DNA of 64,000 nt from Vagococcus carniphilus (GCF_014397115.1 NZ_CP060720.1:822001-886000); one strand, 5' to 3'; positions 9,090 through 17,837 are shown, counted from the first letter of the stretch. Notes: generated by a model not told the origin, from the letters alone. Program-made: numbers and translations.

Positions 9090-9594
9090 CTAATTAAAAT
9101 CTAAATAAAAAAGAATATCTTTTTTATTTTCTTGAGGTGTTCCCTTATAAACGTTTGTATCTAGTCCACCGATCTTAAAGCTTGTTTTTAAATAGAATAA
9201 GCACGCTCCTAAGTTATTATCTTGAGCTTGTGTATAGATGCCTATATAATTTTTCTCTTGTGCGATTTTTTGAGCTTCTTTTATTAACTTTTCTCCTATT
9301 TGTTGACCACGATAAGCTTGATTAATTTTCAAATCATATAAATACATGTATTTAAAAAAAGCTTCTTTAAAGATTCCAAGACCAACACATTTGTCACCGT
9401 CAAATGCACCAAGAAAAACAGAAACTTGACTCATCTCATCAAAATGATAAGCTTCATCAGGGAAACACATCGTTTCAATAGTCTTAAATTTTTCCACCTC
9501 ATAAGTCCATTCTTCCAAACAGGTCAAAGGGTTCATTTTTAAGATTAATAGCATCTTCATTGGCTTTGGTTATTAGCTTTACAGTTATCGACAT
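9090..9594 (-). pseudogene. Frameshifted GNAT acetyltransferase (streptothricin-acetyltransferase-like)
   Basis: The C-terminal 120 residues form a good GNAT domain: DLKINQAYRGQQIGEKLI is the acetyl-CoA loop, and YTQAQDNNLGACLFYLKTSFKIGG resembles streptothricin acetyltransferases. The uninterrupted frame begins at 9560 without a ribosome site. A different frame opens at ATG 9594 behind GGAG and reads MSITVKLITKANEDAINLKN then EPFDLFGRMDL before a stop near 9499. The EPF-x-x-x-GR segment is the expected N-terminus of this family, so both halves belong to one gene joined by a frameshift (perhaps a small deletion) near 9500-9515. Homology is from memory. A sequencing error is possible. Confidence 0.65.
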
Positions 9595-10119
9595 TGATAA
9601 ACAACTCCATTTCTAATTATTTAATAGAATTTTTGCAAAACGCCTTATTTTTTCTAGTATAGCATCCTTATTGTTTTAGGGAATAATAAAGTAATGTTTA
9701 CTAATGAGTAATTGGTAGAAAGAAGATACTTGACCTTTAATAATTTGAATGAATTCTATTAACGAGCAAAGCTTACTGTCATTTTTATCTCCATCAAGCC
9801 GTTTACAAACGAAGTATGCAGCAATGTTTGCCATAATAGAAATAAGGAGCTCCAAGAAGTATTGCATGTATAATACCCCTTTCTTGCTAAAAATTTCAGC
9901 TAAAAGGTGGACGAGGTATTATTACATCATCAGCTTTTTAAAAAAAGGCATTTTATACTAATGGTTTATTTTTTTTTAATTATCATGAACTCATTTATAA
10001 CAAGCTACAAATGCTGTTAAATCAAGGGAAGCAATTATTTGCTATCGACTTTTATGGTGAAGTGTAATACATTGGGTTGAGAGAATATAACTCAAATAGT
10101 AAATTGTAGGTGAAGATAA
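9595..10119. other. 525-bp region with a small membrane peptide and a possible gene remnant
   Basis: Apart from the small peptide gene at 9676-9867 no intact gene is supportable. Between roughly 9970 and 10068 a plus-strand frame ending at TAA reads NYHELIYNKLQMLLNQGK then QLFAIDFYGEV. It has no start or ribosome site and looks like the C-terminus of a lost protein. Confidence 0.35.
9676..9867 (-). CDS. Small single-span membrane peptide
   Basis: A 63-residue product with one hydrophobic segment (MQYFLELLISIMANIAAYFV, residues 1-20) followed by a charged tail starting CKRLDGDKND. The ribosome site AAAGGGG is 8 bp from the ATG, which argues for real translation. Very short peptides with a helix followed by a CKxLDG motif are common in Firmicutes near mobile or regulatory genes; their role is not established. 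A type I toxin-like activity is conceivable but not demonstrated. I do not recognise it further. Confidence 0.5.
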   Translation of the reverse strand: MQYFLELLISIMANIAAYFVCKRLDGDKNDSKLCSLIEFIQIIKGQVSSFYQLLISKHYFIIP

Positions 10120-10527
10120 ATGGAAATAGGAAAAATGTTAAAAGAAAAAAGAGCTGAACATGAATTAACTCAGGAAGAATTATCTGAAAAAATATTTGTT
10201 TCAAAAAAAACAATATCTAACTGGGAAACAGGAAAAACGACTCCTGATTTAGACAGCTTAATTCGATTAGCAAACTTATTTGATTTATCTTTAGATAATT
10301 TATTATTGGAGGGATCAAGTATCGTGGAAAATATTAAACATGATATGGAACTCAAGACATTAAGAGTAATTCAAATATGTAATATTCTTATTTCATTATG
10401 TACAATGCTAGTTGTCTTTGTGTCTGATTTACCATATCTGGTATTAATTGCATTTGTTGTAATAGGAGGATGTAATTTATTAACTTCGTTTTACATTGAA
10501 GATAGGGTAAAGAAAGTAAAAAAATGA
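10120..10527 (+). CDS. XRE-family regulator with C-terminal membrane helices
   Basis: A 135-residue protein. Residues 1-60 form a Cro/C1-type HTH (LTQEELSEKIFVSKKTISNWETGKTTPDLDSL), and residues 82-125 hold two hydrophobic segments (ILISLCTMLVVFVSDLPYLV and LIAFVVIGGCNLLTSFYI). This HTH-plus-membrane design suggests a membrane-tethered regulator. A related gene lies at 12029, and the two HTHs are clearly alike. AGGTGA precedes the ATG. Target and signal are unknown. Confidence 0.8.
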   Translation: MEIGKMLKEKRAEHELTQEELSEKIFVSKKTISNWETGKTTPDLDSLIRLANLFDLSLDNLLLEGSSIVENIKHDMELKTLRVIQICNILISLCTMLVVFVSDLPYLVLIAFVVIGGCNLLTSFYIEDRVKKVKK

Positions 10528-10536
10528 GTAAATCAT

Positions 10537-10566
10537 AAAAGCTCTTAGAATTATTCTAAGAGCTTT
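10537..10566. terminator. Bidirectional terminator
   Basis: AAAAGCTCTTAGAA and TTCTAAGAGCTTTT form a perfect 14-bp stem with a 2-base loop, between the convergent regulator and the minus-strand unknown gene. Confidence 0.88.
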
Positions 10567-10603
10567 TGATATTTACAATTCTGACTAAATTATTTAATCT
10601 ATT

Positions 10604-11035
10604 TTAGATGATCCATTCCCCAGTATTCAAATCAATAAATTTTTCGAGGTTTATTTTTGCTACAAAGTCTTTGCCGTATTTATTGTTTTTAGTGTCAGTA
10701 TCTAATTTAAAAGCTTCATTTCGATATTTACCTGATTTTGTCTTTTTAATCATATCTTTTTTTAATAAGTATGTAATTATCTTTTTGTGAGTTTGAATAT
10801 CATTAAGTCCTACATAGAAACAAATTACACCGGTTCCTCGATGTGTTAATGGTTCTATATTGGTATGTTTTGCTTGAGATACTATTTTTTCTTTGACTAC
10901 CTCTGAGCAAACCGTTTCAGCATACTCAAAACCGTTCTTATCAAAAAAATACATCCATTTTCCAATATTTTCAGTGTCAAACTCATCAAGACTTCCTAGG
11001 TAATATTTCCAACTTATATTTTCTTTGATTTCCAT
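10604..11035 (-). CDS. Hypothetical protein
   Basis: Soluble product of about 143 residues that I cannot assign. It begins MEIKENISWKYYLGSLDEFD and ends with a conserved-looking FIDLNTGEWII; the mid-part is basic (LLKKDMIKKTKSGKYRNEAF). An in-frame ATG nine bases upstream lies only 2 bp from GGAGG, whereas the chosen ATG at 11035 is 10 bp away, so the shorter form is preferred. No signal peptide or membrane segment. It sits in a patch of small regulators and acetyltransferases that looks accessory. Confidence 0.65.
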   Translation of the reverse strand: MEIKENISWKYYLGSLDEFDTENIGKWMYFFDKNGFEYAETVCSEVVKEKIVSQAKHTNIEPLTHRGTGVICFYVGLNDIQTHKKIITYLLKKDMIKKTKSGKYRNEAFKLDTDTKNNKYGKDFVAKINLEKFIDLNTGEWII

Positions 11036-11091
11036 AGTATTCATTCCTCCATCATATTTTAAATGATAGCTATAGTTTTATATATTCGCAG

Positions 11092-11832
11092 CTATAGCGA
11101 GTTGTTTTCAGATATGATAATTTCGGTCCATCCAAGTTTTAAACCAGCGCTGATAGCAACATTCATGGAACTAACATGAGAAAAAGAAGTGCTATAAACG
11201 GGAATAATTTCAGAGTTTTCTGATTGTATTTTTGCTATTAATAGTTTAACTAGAGTGGTTGCAATACCTTTTCCTCTGAAAGTGTTATCCAAAATTTCAA
11301 TCCCAATTTCCCAAGTATATTTGCCATTTTTATTAGCCCCACAAATAGCAACCAATTCAGAATTATTATAATAACCTATACCTAATTGATCAGGATCTTC
11401 ATTTGAATAGCAAAATGCTTCGGTAATGTTAGGATTAGATTTGAAATCTAATATGTCTAATTGATTAAAGAATTTAATAGGTAAGTCAAAATTATCAGCT
11501 ATTATTAATTCATTCGGAATAAAAAAAGGTGCTAAACGTTCAATTTTTAAGTTATATTTTTCTAAGACAGAACTGAGTTTATTTACGTTCTTCATTTCTA
11601 AAAACCACTCAGAGTTTGTATTAGAGAATGTTGATTGTAACTCTTCAGTTAGTTTTTCGTTATTAGTTCTAACTAATAGTATATCTTTATAGCAGACAAT
11701 ATCAGCCTTGTTCCTAGCCCAATAACGAGAATTTTTTGAACTATTTGATGTGACAAATAAATTATTTTCGATTGGAATTTCATTAACATTAAAATCTATT
11801 TCAAATTGTTTTTCTAAAAGTGATTTGTACAT
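11092..11832 (-). CDS. GNAT-family acetyltransferase
   Basis: A 246-residue protein with a C-terminal GNAT domain. The acetyl-CoA-binding segment reads LDNTFRGKGIATTLVKLLIAK (near 195-215), and VSSMNVAISAGLKLGW is the usual final strand and helix. The N-terminal 110 residues are family-specific. The start at 11832 is set by AGGAGG six bases upstream; an earlier in-frame ATG at 11862 lacks this. The acetyl acceptor is unknown. It could act on a small molecule or on a protein amino terminus. Confidence 0.75.
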   Translation of the reverse strand: MYKSLLEKQFEIDFNVNEIPIENNLFVTSNSSKNSRYWARNKADIVCYKDILLVRTNNEKLTEELQSTFSNTNSEWFLEMKNVNKLSSVLEKYNLKIERLAPFFIPNELIIADNFDLPIKFFNQLDILDFKSNPNITEAFCYSNEDPDQLGIGYYNNSELVAICGANKNGKYTWEIGIEILDNTFRGKGIATTLVKLLIAKIQSENSEIIPVYSTSFSHVSSMNVAISAGLKLGWTEIIISENNSL

Positions 11833-12028
11833 AAGAAACCTCCTTTTATAAATATTATACAATAATTTAGCTACTATAACTGATAGTTTTATCCAATAGA
11901 AACCTATTAAAATGTGATTGCACGTTAAGATGTTAAACTTAGTTGCGAAAGTGCTTAGATATTTAAATATCTTTTTGATTTCATATGATTTAAACTGGTT
12001 TTAAAGACAGACGTTAGGGTGGTTAAAA

Positions 12029-12370
12029 ATGACTATAGAATTTCCAAAAAAACTGATTGCTTTGAGAAAAGAAAAAGGTATATCACAAGAATTTATTGCA
12101 GATAAGTTGCTTGTATCAAGACAAACTATTTCTAAGTGGGAACTTGGAGAAACAACACCAGATTTAGAAAATTTAGTAAATTTGGCTAATTTTTTTGAAA
12201 TAAGTTTAGATGAATTAGTGTTTAATAAAAAATATCTTGCACACATTGAAAAAGAAATTATTAATGATGAAAGAACTAAAACAGTATTAGATTTTTTATA
12301 TGATTTTTGGTGGCTTACATTTATCGTTTTAGGAATGATATTTATAACTATAAAGAAGATGTTATGGTAA
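12029..12370 (+). CDS. XRE-family regulator with one C-terminal membrane helix
   Basis: A 113-residue protein. Residues 5-65 are a Cro/C1 HTH (ISQEFIADKLLVSRQTISKWELGETTPDLENL), and residues 90-108 form a single membrane helix (WWLTFIVLGMIFITIKKM). It resembles the regulator at 10120 but is shorter, with a different tail, so it is a paralogue rather than a recent duplicate. It starts behind GGTGG. It could be cotranscribed with the small gene at 12471. No operator is evident. Confidence 0.78.
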   Translation: MTIEFPKKLIALRKEKGISQEFIADKLLVSRQTISKWELGETTPDLENLVNLANFFEISLDELVFNKKYLAHIEKEIINDERTKTVLDFLYDFWWLTFIVLGMIFITIKKMLW

Positions 12371-12470
12371 TTTGAATTAATTATTTTTTGGTAGACGTAA
12401 TAGTAGAAATATTAAGTTGGAAATAAGTGATATAATGTATTTAATAATTAAGCTAGAGGGAGAATATGTT

Positions 12471-12710
12471 ATGATTTCAAAAAATAAAAAATTAATAACT
12501 GGTACTATTTCAGAAATTTTTACTAATATTCCTGAAACAAAACAACGTATAAATAATGCTAAAACAGCTGTTATTAAGTATGAAATAGATAATCAAGTAT
12601 GCTATTCTCAAAATAGAATTAATGTATCAATAAATAGCCAAGTAGGAGATTCTATTGAAATTTATTATGAAATAGACAATGTAACTAAAGTGTATAAAAA
12701 AATTTTATAA
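12471..12710 (+). CDS. Small DUF3592-like protein
   Basis: A 79-residue product. The frame extends upstream to a TTG, but GAGGGAG at 12456-12462 points to the ATG at 12471 (MISKNKKLITGTI). The pattern G-T-[VI] followed by A-V-I-K-Y-E-I-D-N-Q-V-C-Y and GDSIEIYYEIDN is like the beta-strand domain of DUF3592 proteins, without the usual flanking membrane helices. It is therefore either a stand-alone version or a fragment. Function unknown. Confidence 0.55.
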   Translation: MISKNKKLITGTISEIFTNIPETKQRINNAKTAVIKYEIDNQVCYSQNRINVSINSQVGDSIEIYYEIDNVTKVYKKIL

Positions 12711-12799
12711 TTATTTATTTTACTAAATAGCAAGTATAATCAAGTATAATAATGTAGCCAAATTTCAAATTATGAATCTCAATTGAGCTAACTAAAAGA

Positions 12800-12834
12800 A
12801 AAAGGAATCCCGGATTAATGGGATTCCTTTTATT
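12800..12834. terminator. Bidirectional terminator
   Basis: AAAAGGAATCCC and GGGATTCCTTTT form a perfect 12-bp stem between convergent genes. Confidence 0.88.
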
Positions 12835-12863
12835 ATGAGATAGTGAAAGGCACTGCTTCTTTT

Positions 12864-13322
12864 TTACCACGTACCTAAGTAATAAAAAACAGAACAGACA
12901 GCAAATAGAATAAGTGTTAGGATGGTCGGAATAAGAACTCTTTTTCTAGCTTCTTTTGGAGAAATCAAACCATACTTCACTTTTCGTAAAAAATAGACAA
13001 AGCTGAGAATTAAACAATCGAAAAAGAAACTATCCATATGAAACCCTTTATCCATCCCGATAAAAGTACCTTGAAACGTTCCTGGAGAAACAATGTGGGT
13101 TAAGTCTACGCGAAAGAAAACAGCTGCTAGTTGTATAAAGTGAAGACCAACGATGGTTAAAAAAGTATAGGCAAATGATTCATAGACTACTTGTTTTTGT
13201 AGCTCATCCAATTGATTTCCTTTTAAGTAAGAGACTGTCCCAGCAAATGAAATAATAGAGAAAAAGCTGTAAAAACTCATGACAGTCATAAATGAGATAA
13301 ATAAAAAACCAACGTACATCAT
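12864..13322 (-). CDS. Four-helix membrane protein paired with an XRE regulator
   Basis: A 152-residue protein with about four hydrophobic segments: residues 3-30, 50-72, 98-112 and 128-150. It is encoded 1 bp after the small XRE gene, with its GGAGG overlapping the end of that gene, so translation is probably coupled. XRE regulator plus small membrane protein is a frequent two-gene module in Firmicutes. The membrane partner often transmits a signal or is the regulated product, and neither is proven here. No enzyme motif is visible. Confidence 0.7.
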   Translation of the reverse strand: MMYVGFLFISFMTVMSFYSFFSIISFAGTVSYLKGNQLDELQKQVVYESFAYTFLTIVGLHFIQLAAVFFRVDLTHIVSPGTFQGTFIGMDKGFHMDSFFFDCLILSFVYFLRKVKYGLISPKEARKRVLIPTILTLILFAVCSVFYYLGTW

Positions 13323-13323
13323 G

Positions 13324-13539
13324 TTAATCCACCTCCGAATTTAATATAAAAATGTCTTCCACGGATAAATCAAAGTAGTGAGCAATTTTTAAAGCAAGTT
13401 CTAAACTTGGGTTGTATTTCATTTTTTCAATGGCTGTCATGGTTTGTCTGGAGACGTTAAGAGCTTTGGCCATATCGTTTTGTTGAATTTTTCTAGATTC
13501 GCGAATTTCTTTAATTTTATTTTGAACAGTTATCGCCAT
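13324..13539 (-). CDS. Small XRE transcriptional regulator
   Basis: A 71-residue Cro/C1 HTH protein ([20 protein letters not shown], then [28 protein letters not shown]), essentially only the DNA-binding domain. AGGAGG sits 8 bp before the ATG. Two palindromes with the same core GTAAAG-N4-CTTTAC lie in its promoter (13565-13580 and 13608-13623), which strongly suggests autoregulation. It is first in a two-gene unit with the membrane protein at 12864. Confidence 0.85.
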   Translation of the reverse strand: MAITVQNKIKEIRESRKIQQNDMAKALNVSRQTMTAIEKMKYNPSLELALKIAHYFDLSVEDIFILNSEVD

Positions 13540-13554
13540 TCTTTTAGCCTCCTT

Positions 13555-13623
13555 TTATAATTAAGTAAAGATATCTTTACTTAATTATAAAACAAAAAAA
13601 TAAACATGTAAAGTTTTCTTTAC
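13555..13623 (-). promoter_or_regulatory. Promoter with twin operators for the XRE regulator
   Basis: On the minus strand -35 TTTACA (13607-13612) and -10 TATAAT (13584-13589) are spaced 17 bp. A 36-bp perfect palindrome (13555-13590) covers the -10 and start region, and a second palindrome (13598-13633) covers the -35. Both share GTAAAG-N4-CTTTAC with centres 43 bp apart, close to four helical turns. Confidence 0.75.
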
Positions 13624-13633
13624 ATGTTTATTT
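13598..13633. terminator. Hairpin between the XRE unit and malM, possible terminator and operator
   Basis: AAATAAACATGTAAAG and CTTTACATGTTTATTT form a perfect 16-bp stem with loop TTTT. Its right arm overlaps the malM stop region. It can act as a weak AT-rich terminator for the mal operon, and its core is also the distal XRE operator. Confidence 0.5.
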
Positions 13634-14617
13634 GATATTTATGCTATATTCTGTTCTAAAGGTTTTTATGATACCTGGTTGTAACTTGATATTACCCCAT
13701 TTAGGATGATTAGGTATATCAGGTAGTTCTTGTGTTTCAATTGCTATTCCCAACTCTGACGACATAGGTTGACCGTTTACTTTAAAGGTGTCATTAAATC
13801 CTGTGGTTGAGAAAACCACGACTGCTCCTCTATCTGAAGAGATAGAAAGCTGACGAGAGCTTTCAGGCTCATATAAAGTAATTTGAGGATTATTAGATTC
13901 TAAAGGATAAGCATCATCGATACCACCATTTATTTTGGAAAGGGCAGTATGTAATGGTTGGAGAGTTGAAAAGTCATACCCAGTTTTTTCAATTGAAAGC
14001 ATTTTTCCTGTTGGAATATTGTCTTCATCCGTTTCAAGAATCTTTTTACTATTAATAAAAAGGTCATGATTTTTAATGGTTTCTTTTGCGTTCCCTGATA
14101 AGTTAAAATAAACATGATTTGTTGGATTAACAATCGTTAGGGATTCAGAAACAATGCTTGTTGTCATAAGAACTGAATTATTAGTTAATTCATAGGTATT
14201 AGTGACATGGATTGGTCCTGGATAACCTGATTTAGTATCGGTTAAAGAAAAAATAACTTTTATTGAGTGAGTTGTTTCTTCAATTGAATAATCCCAAAAC
14301 TGACACCACCACCCTTGACTACCACCATGAATGTGATGTTCACCGTTGTTTTTTTCGAGACTAATATTGTTCCACTTAGCTTGTTTGATTCGGCCAGCAA
14401 CAGGACCTACAAGAGCCCCGAATTGAGCTGGATCATTTAAAATACTTTCAGGTGTATCTAATGAAAGTAGGATGTTTTCTTTAATTCCTTTCTTATTTGG
14501 CGTAAGAAAGTTATGCCATCTTGCGCCAAAATTTAGAAAGGTAGCTGAAAGGTTATTATTCTCTAATGTAATAAAGTCGATTCCAGTCTTTTTATCTTGT
14601 TGAATCGTATAATTCAT
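13628..14617 (-). CDS. malM: Aldose 1-epimerase of the maltose operon
   Basis: Mutarotase of 329 residues that interconverts alpha and beta anomers of glucose. Motifs typical of the GalM family are FGALVGPVAGRI, HHIHGGSQGWW and NPTNHVYFNLSG (catalytic histidines) and a late catalytic Glu in ELGIAIETQELPD. It is the third gene of the minus-strand malP-malB-malM unit, with its ATG directly abutting the malB stop. Maltose phosphorylase yields glucose and beta-glucose-1-phosphate, so an epimerase fits the pathway. The order matches the E. faecalis mal locus. Confidence 0.88.
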   Translation of the reverse strand: MNYTIQQDKKTGIDFITLENNNLSATFLNFGARWHNFLTPNKKGIKENILLSLDTPESILNDPAQFGALVGPVAGRIKQAKWNNISLEKNNGEHHIHGGSQGWWCQFWDYSIEETTHSIKVIFSLTDTKSGYPGPIHVTNTYELTNNSVLMTTSIVSESLTIVNPTNHVYFNLSGNAKETIKNHDLFINSKKILETDEDNIPTGKMLSIEKTGYDFSTLQPLHTALSKINGGIDDAYPLESNNPQITLYEPESSRQLSISSDRGAVVVFSTTGFNDTFKVNGQPMSSELGIAIETQELPDIPNHPKWGNIKLQPGIIKTFRTEYSINIK

Positions 14618-15280
14618 TTATTTTTCATTCCAAACAGTTGTTAGATAGCTTAAAGATAGATGACTTGTATCAGGAACAATAGCAATGTCATGTCCTAATT
14701 CATCTTTTTGACCAACACCAACAGGAAGAGCACCACTTGCTTTAATAGCTGTGATACCAGCTTTAGCATCTTCAACTCCAATGGCATCATTAATTGAAAT
14801 ACCAACGGCTTTAGCTGCTGCTAGGAAAATATCAGGTGCAGGTTTTCCAGCTTTTAAAGAAGCAGGGTCAACAATAGCATCAAAGAAGTGACTGATTTCC
14901 ATTTTATCTAGTAAAAGAGGGCCATTTTTACTTGCTGAGGCTAAAGCGATTTTAATGTCATTTTCTTTTAATTCAGTTAATAATTCTAAGATACCTGGGT
15001 AGATATCTTTAGGTGAAATGGCTTGAATCATTTCGACATAGTTTTCATTTTTTTCTTTCGCTAATTCAGCAAATTTTTCTGCACTAATTTCTTCTAACTT
15101 ATGTCCATGTTCTAAAATAAGAGTTAATGAATCTTCACGACTCACACCTTTTAATTTTTCGTTAAACTCACGATCAATTTCAATTCCTAAATCATCAGCT
15201 AATTTTTTCCATGCTAGAAAATGGTACTCTGCTGTATCAGTAATAACACCATCTAAATCAAATAAAACACCTTTAAACAT
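14618..15280 (-). CDS. malB: Beta-phosphoglucomutase
   Basis: HAD-superfamily mutase of 220 residues converting beta-glucose-1-phosphate to glucose-6-phosphate. The N-terminus [20 protein letters not shown] carries the nucleophile and general acid aspartates (DxD), and the Lys and Asp motifs are GKPAPDIF and GVEDAKAG. The start at 15280 is chosen because AAAGGATG lies upstream and earlier in-frame codons lack a ribosome site. It acts directly downstream of maltose phosphorylase. Also named pgmB. Confidence 0.92.
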   Translation of the reverse strand: MFKGVLFDLDGVITDTAEYHFLAWKKLADDLGIEIDREFNEKLKGVSREDSLTLILEHGHKLEEISAEKFAELAKEKNENYVEMIQAISPKDIYPGILELLTELKENDIKIALASASKNGPLLLDKMEISHFFDAIVDPASLKAGKPAPDIFLAAAKAVGISINDAIGVEDAKAGITAIKASGALPVGVGQKDELGHDIAIVPDTSHLSLSYLTTVWNEK

Positions 15281-15302
15281 GTAAAACATCCTTTCTTTTT
15301 CA

Positions 15303-15348
15303 AAAATGAGGTGTGACATCAACGTAAAAATTTGTTGTCACAACCTCG
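15303..15348 (-). terminator. Intercistronic hairpin between malP and malB
   Basis: On the minus strand GAGGTTGTGACAAC pairs imperfectly with GTTGATGTCACACCTC and is followed by ATTTTT. It probably attenuates malB-malM relative to malP. Confidence 0.6.
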
Positions 15349-15393
15349 ATTTATTATTAGTTTAATTCAAATTTTAAAATTTGTCTATACAAG

Positions 15394-17658
15394 TTACTTT
15401 TTTAATGCAACTACTGTTGTATCTGTTACGTGTTGTGTTTCACCGTAAACATCAACATCTAGTGCGTCACCGCTTAATAAAGTAATTGTGACATTTTCAT
15501 CAATTAAAATGTGTAGTAAACGTCCACGGTAACTAATGTGGAACGCATATTTACTCCATTTTTCAGGTAAGAATGGGGCGAAGCTTAATGTTTCGTTATA
15601 AGTTTTCATTTGAGCGAACCCTTGAACGATTGCTAACCAGCTACCTGTCATTGATGTAATATGCAGACCATCTTCTGTATCATTGTTGTAGTTATCTAAG
15701 TCAAGACGAGCTGTTCTTTGATACATTTCAATTGCTTTTTCTTCCATTCCAAGCTCCGCTGCCAAAATAGAATGGATACAAGGAGATAGAGAAGATTCAT
15801 GAACTGTCATTGGTTCGTAGAATTCAAAGTTTTTACGTTTTTCTTCCATTGTAAATTCATCATTAAAGAAGTAAATTCCTTGTAAAACATCAGCTTGTTT
15901 GATGAAACATGAACGTAAGATATGATCCCATGACCAGTTTTGGTTTAAAGGCACATCACTTGCTGCTAAATCAGAAACAGGCATTAAATCTTTATCTAAG
16001 AATGTATCATGTTGGACGAAAACATCTAATTCTTCATCATATGGGAAATACATGTTTTCGATAATATCTTCCCAATGACTGATTTCTTCAGCAGATAAAT
16101 TCACTGTTGTTTCAGCTTGGAATTTTTTATAGTTATCTAGTGTGTATTTCAATACCCATACGGCGATATAGTTAGTGTACCAGTTATTATTAACGTTATT
16201 TTCATATTCGTTAGGACCAGTTACTCCGTGCATCATGTATTTTTGATTGCGTTTAGAGTAGTGAATACGATCAGCCCAGAAACGAGCGATTTCAGATAGA
16301 ACTTCAAGTCCATCACCTTTGATGTAAGAAGTATCTCCTGTGTAGTTTGTATAGTTATAGATAGCGTAAGCAATAGCACCATTACGATGAATTTCTTCAA
16401 ATGTAATTTCCCACTCGTTATGACACTCAACACCAGTAAAGGTTACCATTGGATAAAGAGCTCCTTTAAGTCCTTGTTGGCGAGCGTTATGTTGAGCTTG
16501 TGGTAATTGATTATGACGGTATTTAAGTAAGTTTTCAGTCACACTTGGATCAGCTAAAGCAAGATATAAAGGAACGGCATAAGCTTCTGTATCCCAATAA
16601 GTTGCACCACCGTATTTTTCACCGGTAAAGCCTTTAGGTCCAATATTTAAGCGGTCATCTTCTCCGTAATAAGTTGAGAATAATTGGAATAAATTAAAAC
16701 GAATTCCTTGTTGTGCTTCGTCATCACCTTCAATTACGACATCAGCTAATTCCCAGCGTTTTTCCCAAGCAAGAGAGTGAGCTGCTTTTAATTCTTCTAT
16801 AGAAGAGCTGTTGATTGTTGTCATAATTTTTTTAGCTTCATCTAATTGTTTGCTTTCTTCGATGTCGCGACTAGTTGTAATAACAACTTTTTTATCTAAT
16901 GTAAGAGTGTCACCCTTAGAAACATTAAACATAATATTTTCAGTTGCTAAGAATGTATCTTTGTATGATTCACTTGTATAAGAGCCTGTTGCTGTGTTTT
17001 CCATTAAAGCAGTAATCGTAAATTGTTCAATTCCAAAGTTATTTGGAACAGTACGAGCTGTCACAAAGTTAGTTCCAACAGCACATTCTTCCCAGAACAT
17101 TTCTTCATAGTTGCTATCTTCGTTTTGAACGTTGTTATCTAGTTTAGAAACAACTTTAATAGATCCTTCGCCTTCAAGAACATTAGCTTTTAAACTAATA
17201 ACACCAAGTTCTTTTGTTGTAATACTTAAGAAGCGCTCAAAAGAGAAGGCTACTTTCATATTATCGGCTTCAACTGTGAAACGGCGTGATAAAATACCGT
17301 GTTCCATATCTAATTCTTGATAGAAGTCAGTTACTTTTTGAGTTGCTAGATCAATTTTAGTTTCATTGATATAAAGATCCATTGCGATAAAATTAATTGC
17401 ATTAATTACTTTACCAAAGTATTCTGGATAACCGTTTTTCCACCAACCCACACGAGTTTTGTCTGGGTACCAAACGCCAGCAATGTAAGTTCCTTGATGA
17501 TGGTCACCACTGAAACCTTCTTCAAAGTTTCCGCGCATTCCCATATAACCGTTCCCTGTACTTGTTAATGACTCTTGCAAGCGAATGTCATCTTGATGTA
17601 GTTCATGTGTAGCAATTTTCCATGGATTAATTTCGAATAACCGTTTTAAATGTTTCAC
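15394..17658 (-). CDS. malP: Maltose phosphorylase (GH65)
   Basis: Cytoplasmic phosphorylase of 754 residues that splits maltose with phosphate into glucose and beta-glucose-1-phosphate. The length is exactly that usual for MapA/MalP enzymes. Motifs: [20 protein letters not shown] near residues 36-55, [20 protein letters not shown], and [20 protein letters not shown] with the catalytic Glu at about 484. The start codon is GTG, preceded by GAGGGGGA. Kojibiose or trehalose phosphorylase are GH65 alternatives, but the divergent malT-mapP-malR genes make maltose the natural substrate. Confidence 0.92.
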   Translation of the reverse strand: MKHLKRLFEINPWKIATHELHQDDIRLQESLTSTGNGYMGMRGNFEEGFSGDHHQGTYIAGVWYPDKTRVGWWKNGYPEYFGKVINAINFIAMDLYINETKIDLATQKVTDFYQELDMEHGILSRRFTVEADNMKVAFSFERFLSITTKELGVISLKANVLEGEGSIKVVSKLDNNVQNEDSNYEEMFWEECAVGTNFVTARTVPNNFGIEQFTITALMENTATGSYTSESYKDTFLATENIMFNVSKGDTLTLDKKVVITTSRDIEESKQLDEAKKIMTTINSSSIEELKAAHSLAWEKRWELADVVIEGDDEAQQGIRFNLFQLFSTYYGEDDRLNIGPKGFTGEKYGGATYWDTEAYAVPLYLALADPSVTENLLKYRHNQLPQAQHNARQQGLKGALYPMVTFTGVECHNEWEITFEEIHRNGAIAYAIYNYTNYTGDTSYIKGDGLEVLSEIARFWADRIHYSKRNQKYMMHGVTGPNEYENNVNNNWYTNYIAVWVLKYTLDNYKKFQAETTVNLSAEEISHWEDIIENMYFPYDEELDVFVQHDTFLDKDLMPVSDLAASDVPLNQNWSWDHILRSCFIKQADVLQGIYFFNDEFTMEEKRKNFEFYEPMTVHESSLSPCIHSILAAELGMEEKAIEMYQRTARLDLDNYNNDTEDGLHITSMTGSWLAIVQGFAQMKTYNETLSFAPFLPEKWSKYAFHISYRGRLLHILIDENVTITLLSGDALDVDVYGETQHVTDTTVVALKK

Positions 17659-17692
17659 TAAAAGTATCCCCCTCGATTAATTTTATAAATTC

Positions 17693-17721
17693 ATCATAAA
17701 CGCAAACGTTTGCGAAATCAA
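17693..17721 (-). promoter_or_regulatory. malP promoter with MalR operator in the spacer
   Basis: Minus strand: -35 TTGATT (17716-17721), 17-bp spacer, -10 TATGAT (17693-17698). The spacer holds the perfect 14-bp palindrome CGCAAACGTTTGCG (17701-17714), an ideal LacI-family operator that would block RNA polymerase when bound. Confidence 0.8.
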
Positions 17722-17746
17722 TAGAAAAACTTCCACATTTTTAATT

Positions 17747-17760
17747 TGCTACCGGTAACA
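17747..17760. promoter_or_regulatory. Possible cre between malP and malT
   Basis: TGCTACCGGTAACA is nearly palindromic and matches the cre consensus except at two positions. It is placed between the divergent promoters, where it could bring CcpA control to both. Confidence 0.35.
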
Positions 17761-17787
17761 TTTTTAAACTTTTAATCTTAATACATC

Positions 17788-17837
17788 TTTACAAAGATAA
17801 ATAGACAAGATATAATTTAGTTACGAAACCGATTGCG
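17788..17837 (+). promoter_or_regulatory. malT promoter and downstream MalR operator
   Basis: -35 TTTACA (17788-17793), 17-bp spacer, -10 TATAAT (17811-17816). A degenerate copy of the MalR palindrome, CGAAACCGATTGCG (17824-17837, 11 of 14 bases shared with the perfect site), covers the transcription start. Confidence 0.75.

Noticed and set aside
9749-9961. Plus-strand open frame overlapping the small membrane peptide
   Set aside because: No ribosome site and low-complexity composition; the minus-strand peptide has a strong ribosome site and sensible membrane topology.
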